From an uncultured Clostridia bacterium (GTDB lineage: Bacteria; Bacillota; Clostridia; TANB77; CAG-508): 33,677 nucleotides of DNA. Made by a program: the position numbers and the translations under genes. Shown piece by piece: positions 30,180 through 33,677 of this stretch. The notes beneath the pieces were generated by a model. It did not search any database. It was given only the letters and a program-made list of their open reading frames with translations, and was not told the DNA's origin. The stretch's first letter is position 1. Each line of letters begins with the position of its first letter. Location: NCBI GenBank assembly GCA_934180065.1, contig CAKPRA010000018.1, forward strand, positions 1-33,677. The letters run 5' to 3'.

Positions 30180-31259
30180 ATGAGTTTTTATGATAGTGAA
30201 ATGAAAAAATTATTACGTGATTTAAGAAATGAAATAATATCAGAGTATGACGAATCAGAGCCAATATCTGTAAGGGTTAATCTATTGCCCCAATCACATA
30301 ATGCAATGGGTGAATTTGAAAAGGGCAATGATGGAAAAGTTATGATTAATAAAAATGGAAAAAAGATGATTAACAAACATAATGAACACGCAAATCCAAT
30401 TAATGTTGCTATACATGAAACTACACCAAATAATAAAACTGGTATTATGAAAGATGGAGTAAAATCTAAAGGAATAAAAGATCCGGGAAAGCCAGAAAAA
30501 AATACGAGAGGTGCAGCCAGATATGATAAGTTACTAAGATATGGATTTTTAGAAGAGGAAAAAAGAAAAAGACATGGACGTACAATTGGTTATCATGCGA
30601 GAATAGATTATCCAGGATTACTTGGAAGACCGGAGATTGTAATTCTTGAACCTGCTGTTTGCTCTCCAGATCAAGTTACAAATGCAAAATTTGCAAAATC
30701 AGTATATGGAATAGAGCGTTTATGTGGTGAAGAGCAAAATTATCATTTAGCTGTTGCAAATCAAGCAATGTTAACCGCATTTGTTTTAAAAGAAATGGGT
30801 TATGACAATAAAATGGCAATGAAACATATTTTTCCACACAATTTTTATGCTAAGAACAAAAAAGCATGTCCGGCAAGAATGTTATATGCATCTACACTTG
30901 TTGAAAAAAGTAAAAAGACAGCTCTTACACAAGAAGAAATTGATAGTATAAAAGAATATGTTCCTTGGGAAGTTTTTATGGGATTGGTTAGCACTTTTTT
31001 AGAAAGAGATAAATATCCACAAGAACTTCAAGAAAAATTTGTTTATGATATGTCTGATTATGATGCATACAACAAAGATCCAAAAAATTATAACTATTCT
31101 GAAAGAAAGAAACAAAAAGAGCCAAGAAAATATAATTCTGTAGAGCTTCTTTCAGAAAATGATAAATTAGAAAGTCCAGCTAAAATTCACATAATGCCTA
31201 AGAAAGAAGATTTATTATCTAACATAAAAGTTGAAGATGATAAAAGTGAGGAACGATAA
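30180..31259 (+). CDS. N-acetylmuramoyl-L-alanine amidase-like protein (Amidase_2 type), no signal peptide
   Basis: 359 residues. After about 65 charged residues comes the Amidase_2 layout: NVAIHETT (H79), GYHARID (H139), a helix (LAVANQAMLTAFVLKEMGY) and KHIFPHNFYAKNKKACPARM with H220 and C230. This matches the H...H.dxxxKxCP zinc-site pattern of phage and bacterial amidases that cut the muramoyl-alanine bond. An insertion of about 45 residues rich in Lys/Gly lies between the first and second His. The last 75 residues are a charged, low-complexity tail. With no signal peptide or membrane segment, it would need a holin, lysis or another route to reach the wall, as phage endolysins do. GGGAGG precedes the ATG. 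Confidence 0.65.
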   Translation: MSFYDSEMKKLLRDLRNEIISEYDESEPISVRVNLLPQSHNAMGEFEKGNDGKVMINKNGKKMINKHNEHANPINVAIHETTPNNKTGIMKDGVKSKGIKDPGKPEKNTRGAARYDKLLRYGFLEEEKRKRHGRTIGYHARIDYPGLLGRPEIVILEPAVCSPDQVTNAKFAKSVYGIERLCGEEQNYHLAVANQAMLTAFVLKEMGYDNKMAMKHIFPHNFYAKNKKACPARMLYASTLVEKSKKTALTQEEIDSIKEYVPWEVFMGLVSTFLERDKYPQELQEKFVYDMSDYDAYNKDPKNYNYSERKKQKEPRKYNSVELLSENDKLESPAKIHIMPKKEDLLSNIKVEDDKSEER

Positions 31260-31289
31260 TTAATTAAGTAAAATTATTATATTTGGTAT

Positions 31290-31330
31290 AAAAGTATCGG
31301 AAAGCCTATAAAGGCTTTTCGATACTTTTT
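31290..31330 (+). terminator. Terminator of the amidase-like gene
   Basis: AAAAGTATCGGAAAGCCT (31290-31307) pairs with AGGCTTTTCGATACTTTT (31312-31329), a strong hairpin ending in a T run. Confidence 0.92.
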
Positions 31331-31402
31331 GCAAAAAGAATTTTAAAATAGAAAACTTAAAACAAAAAATAGATATAAAATATTGTTTTAAATATAAATT
31401 AT

Positions 31403-31631
31403 ATGGTACAGCCTAATAAAGACAAGGGTAAGATAAAATTGGAGAGCTATAAAATGAAAATGACTTATCTTTTGTATGTAGTTTTATAGAATATGTAGCT
31501 ATAAAAACAAACAATAAAAAGTCATATATAGTAAAAAAATAGACAATTATAATAGCAGTATGTATTATGAAAATCCAGACTATATATACGAATGTTACAA
31601 AGAAGGAAAAGTAATTTTAAGCTCTAAATGA
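31403..31631 (+). pseudogene. Decayed small gene with two frameshifts
   Basis: The frame from ATG 31403 reads MVQPNKDKGKIKLESYKMK and then fails. A +2 shift near 31455-31460 continues as NDLSFVCSFIEYVAIKTNN and KKSYIVKK. A second shift at the A7 run near 31533-31539 continues as IDNYNSSMYYENPDYIYE and CYKEGKVILSSK to a TGA at 31629-31631. Joined, this gives a coherent hydrophilic protein of about 76 residues. The last part alone could be read as a 23-residue frame starting at ATG 31560. No known family is recognised. Confidence 0.45.
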
Positions 31632-31694
31632 TATTAAGCATAGATGTTTTTTTTATGCGTAATTATTATTTGGCAAACTTAAATTTTCTATTCT

Positions 31695-31757
31695 ATTTGG
31701 TTTGTAGACCAAATGCCTAAAATTGATATTGACTACCAAATTTATTATTTATATAAT
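31695..31757 (+). promoter_or_regulatory. Promoter and repeated ACCAAAT boxes before the large gene
   Basis: TTGACT (31729-31734) and TATAAT (31752-31757) are 17 bp apart. Upstream, ATTTGGT (31695-31701) and ACCAAAT (31708-31714) form an inverted pair, and a further ACCAAAT (31735-31741) follows the -35. Three copies of one half-site around a promoter suggest a regulator binding region. Confidence 0.6.
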
Positions 31758-31786
31758 AATATTAAATATATATAGGAGATAAAGCT

Positions 31787-33677
31787 ATGGATGATGTTTT
31801 TAATATAGAAAATTTTAATATAATACAAGATAACGATAATTATTACTTCTTTAGAGCACTAAATATGGCTGATAACGCAGATATTGATGGCAATATTACA
31901 ACAGATGAAAATGGAAATATAACAAGAATTCGTACAGACAGAGAAAGATGGGAAGAAACTAACACTGAAAGAGCTCCAAGATATAATAAAGAAGTTGAGT
32001 TATCCTTAAGACAAATAAATGACCATATAAAAATGAGATATAGCAAAGAAACAAACTGTATCTCTTTATCAAGCAATGCGAATGTTTCAATTGTATATGG
32101 TAGAGGTTCATATACAGATAAATATGTAATTGTAAAAGTCCCAAAAAGTGAAATGGGACAAAAAATTGTAAATGCTGGTCAGTATATGCTTAAAGAAGTT
32201 GAAAAGCGTATAAATGAAGCAATAGAAGGTTTAAATAAAACAGAAAACGAAGAATTATTTAATTTAATTAACCAAATAAGAAATGCAACAACATCGGATG
32301 AAATAGCAGACTCAATATTGAGTTCACAAAAACTTAATACAACAAGCCAAATGAACTATATGGGAACAAAAATAAAAGATAGAGCAGATGCATTACCAGC
32401 AAGAGCAAGACTTAGCAATTATCAAGCTCTAAATGAAAAGCAAACATTAGAAAAAAATAAAATAATGGGAATACTAACATTATTAGAGCAAAAGGGTGTT
32501 ATGGAACCAATAATACCAAATACAACAACAAATTCAAATTTAGCAAGAACATTAGGAAATGCGTTTTCATCAAGTGAAGTTATACATTATGGAGATATTG
32601 AAAAAAGCGAAATAATTCCAGTTTCGAAAGATATAATGGATATGTTTGCACTTTTACAGCAAGTAAAAGAAAAATCTCCAAATGAAGCGCAAAATATAGA
32701 TGAAATAGAAAGAAAATTATTAGAATATGCAAATAATGGATATGAAATACAAAATAAAAATGGAGAGCTTGTATTTACAAATGGTCAAGATACAATAAAT
32801 ATTGATGAAACATCACAAAAATTATTGGAGCTACAAGAAACAGAGCTACCGAATGTTTCAATAGATGAAATGTATGAGTTAACCCAAGGAAAAATAGATT
32901 ATAAATCTGCAATGCAAATGCAAAAAATGTTATTATTTTATGCAAATAAATCAAGAGCAAAAGCAATAGCACTTTCAAATATTATAAGTGAAATAGCAGA
33001 AAATAATCCACAATATGCAAATGTAATACAAAGTATTAAAACACAAACTTTTTCAATTGAGCCAAAAATAATAACAAGACAAAACGAACGAGGATATAAA
33101 TTAAGTGAATCAGTAAATATTGGAGCCAAAGGGGAAGAAATTGAACTTATAAAAGATATACAAAATTTACCAATTGAAGAAATAATTGAAACAATAGAAT
33201 CAAAAGCACAAGTTATTGATTCAGATATAATAAGAAAAAGATTTTCAAAAATAATGTATGACAAACCAATAGATAAACAAACATATTATGCAAAAGCAAT
33301 TATAGATTCTTATAATTGGGAAAAAACAGGAATTGGATTTAGACCAGAAGAAAGGCAAGAATTTGAAAAAAGATTAAAAAATACAGATATAATAAATTTA
33401 TACGAAAAATTAACAAAATTAAATTTACCAGAAAAAACAATATCACAAATGATATTAAATATTGCAATAAATAAAAATTTTTCAAATATATTAAACATGG
33501 AAAATTTTGAAGAGCAAATTAAAGAGCATACAGAAGAGCTAACAAAAAGCATGTCAATTGACCAAGTAGAAACCTTTTTGGGCTATTATGATGTACCTGG
33601 AACAGATATAACATTAAGAGAATATCAACAAAGAGCAGTAAATAATGCAAATAAAAAATTTGAAAAAAAACAATTTG
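31787..33677 (+). CDS. Large protein, 5-prime part: ART-like N-terminus leading into an SF2 helicase-like region
   Basis: 630 codons are visible with no stop; the gene runs off the window. ATG 31787 follows AGGAGA by 7 bases. Residues 17-120 resemble an ADP-ribosyltransferase-like fold: R23 in YYFFRALN, then TNCISLSSNANVSIVYG (S93, S95, S96) and the strand KYVIVKVPK. In ARTs the order is an Arg strand, an S-T/S strand and a later Glu; the Glu cannot be placed. Residues about 130-600 are long, helical and very rich in Asn, Ile, Glu and Lys, with no motif I know. At 602-630, DVPGTDITLREYQQRAVNNA looks like the Q-motif region (LRxYQ) that opens SF2 helicases, normally followed by the Walker A. 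The rest lies beyond the edge. Confidence 0.6.
   Translation, partial: MDDVFNIENFNIIQDNDNYYFFRALNMADNADIDGNITTDENGNITRIRTDRERWEETNTERAPRYNKEVELSLRQINDHIKMRYSKETNCISLSSNANVSIVYGRGSYTDKYVIVKVPKSEMGQKIVNAGQYMLKEVEKRINEAIEGLNKTENEELFNLINQIRNATTSDEIADSILSSQKLNTTSQMNYMGTKIKDRADALPARARLSNYQALNEKQTLEKNKIMGILTLLEQKGVMEPIIPNTTTNSNLARTLGNAFSSSEVIHYGDIEKSEIIPVSKDIMDMFALLQQVKEKSPNEAQNIDEIERKLLEYANNGYEIQNKNGELVFTNGQDTINIDETSQKLLELQETELPNVSIDEMYELTQGKIDYKSAMQMQKMLLFYANKSRAKAIALSNIISEIAENNPQYANVIQSIKTQTFSIEPKIITRQNERGYKLSESVNIGAKGEEIELIKDIQNLPIEEIIETIESKAQVIDSDIIRKRFSKIMYDKPIDKQTYYAKAIIDSYNWEKTGIGFRPEERQEFEKRLKNTDIINLYEKLTKLNLPEKTISQMILNIAINKNFSNILNMENFEEQIKEHTEELTKSMSIDQVETFLGYYDVPGTDITLREYQQRAVNNANKKFEKKQF

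Overview
The window is very AT-rich DNA with strong Shine-Dalgarno sequences, TTGACA/TATAAT-type promoters, a T-box leader, many U-tailed terminators and a lone spoVAE gene. This points to an endospore-forming low-GC Bacillota, most likely an uncultured gut-type Clostridia. No rRNA operon, tRNA, CRISPR array, transposase or integrase gene was found. Most of the window reads as chromosomal backbone with small accessory islands.

Layout. 1-467: end of a repeat array, then the promoter of a PiT phosphate transporter (468-1460). 1534-4090: a small membrane-anchored protein and a cell-surface protein with four Ig-like domains. 4165-7184: a zinc-uptake operon (Fur-family regulator, binding protein, ATPase, permease) behind a 7-1-7 palindromic operator. 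7185-7763: a gene-free stretch. 7764-11659: a small export protein (minus), a second repeat array, an Fe-S-type flavoprotein (plus), and an acyltransferase with two SGNH-like domains (minus).

11779-16239 is the most unusual stretch. A stand-alone RNA carrying the core of 5S rRNA, with its own terminator, precedes an HD phosphohydrolase, a HelD-type helicase and a NUDIX-HD fusion. Next come a gene with two PIN-like domains and seven perfect-length 45-bp repeats (16395-18212), argS under a T-box (18258-20309), a third repeat array (20345-20755), another HD protein, spoVAE and a small membrane protein (both minus), two glycosyltransferases and glmM. The right end is accessory: a methyltransferase with a structured leader, a MNT/HEPN toxin-antitoxin pair with a 14-bp-arm operator, an orphan minus-strand gene, an amidase-like protein without a signal peptide, a decayed small gene, and the first 630 codons of a large protein. 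That protein starts with an ADP-ribosyltransferase-like segment and runs into a helicase-like segment at the window edge.

The best candidates for something undescribed are: (1) the 5S-rRNA-like RNA; (2) a family of ~163-bp tandem repeat units whose terminal unit is closed by 23-bp inverted arms that differ between loci but stay perfectly complementary; (3) the ART-like/helicase-like fusion; (4) the tandem-PIN repeat protein. All functional statements come from motif reading by eye; no database search was possible.
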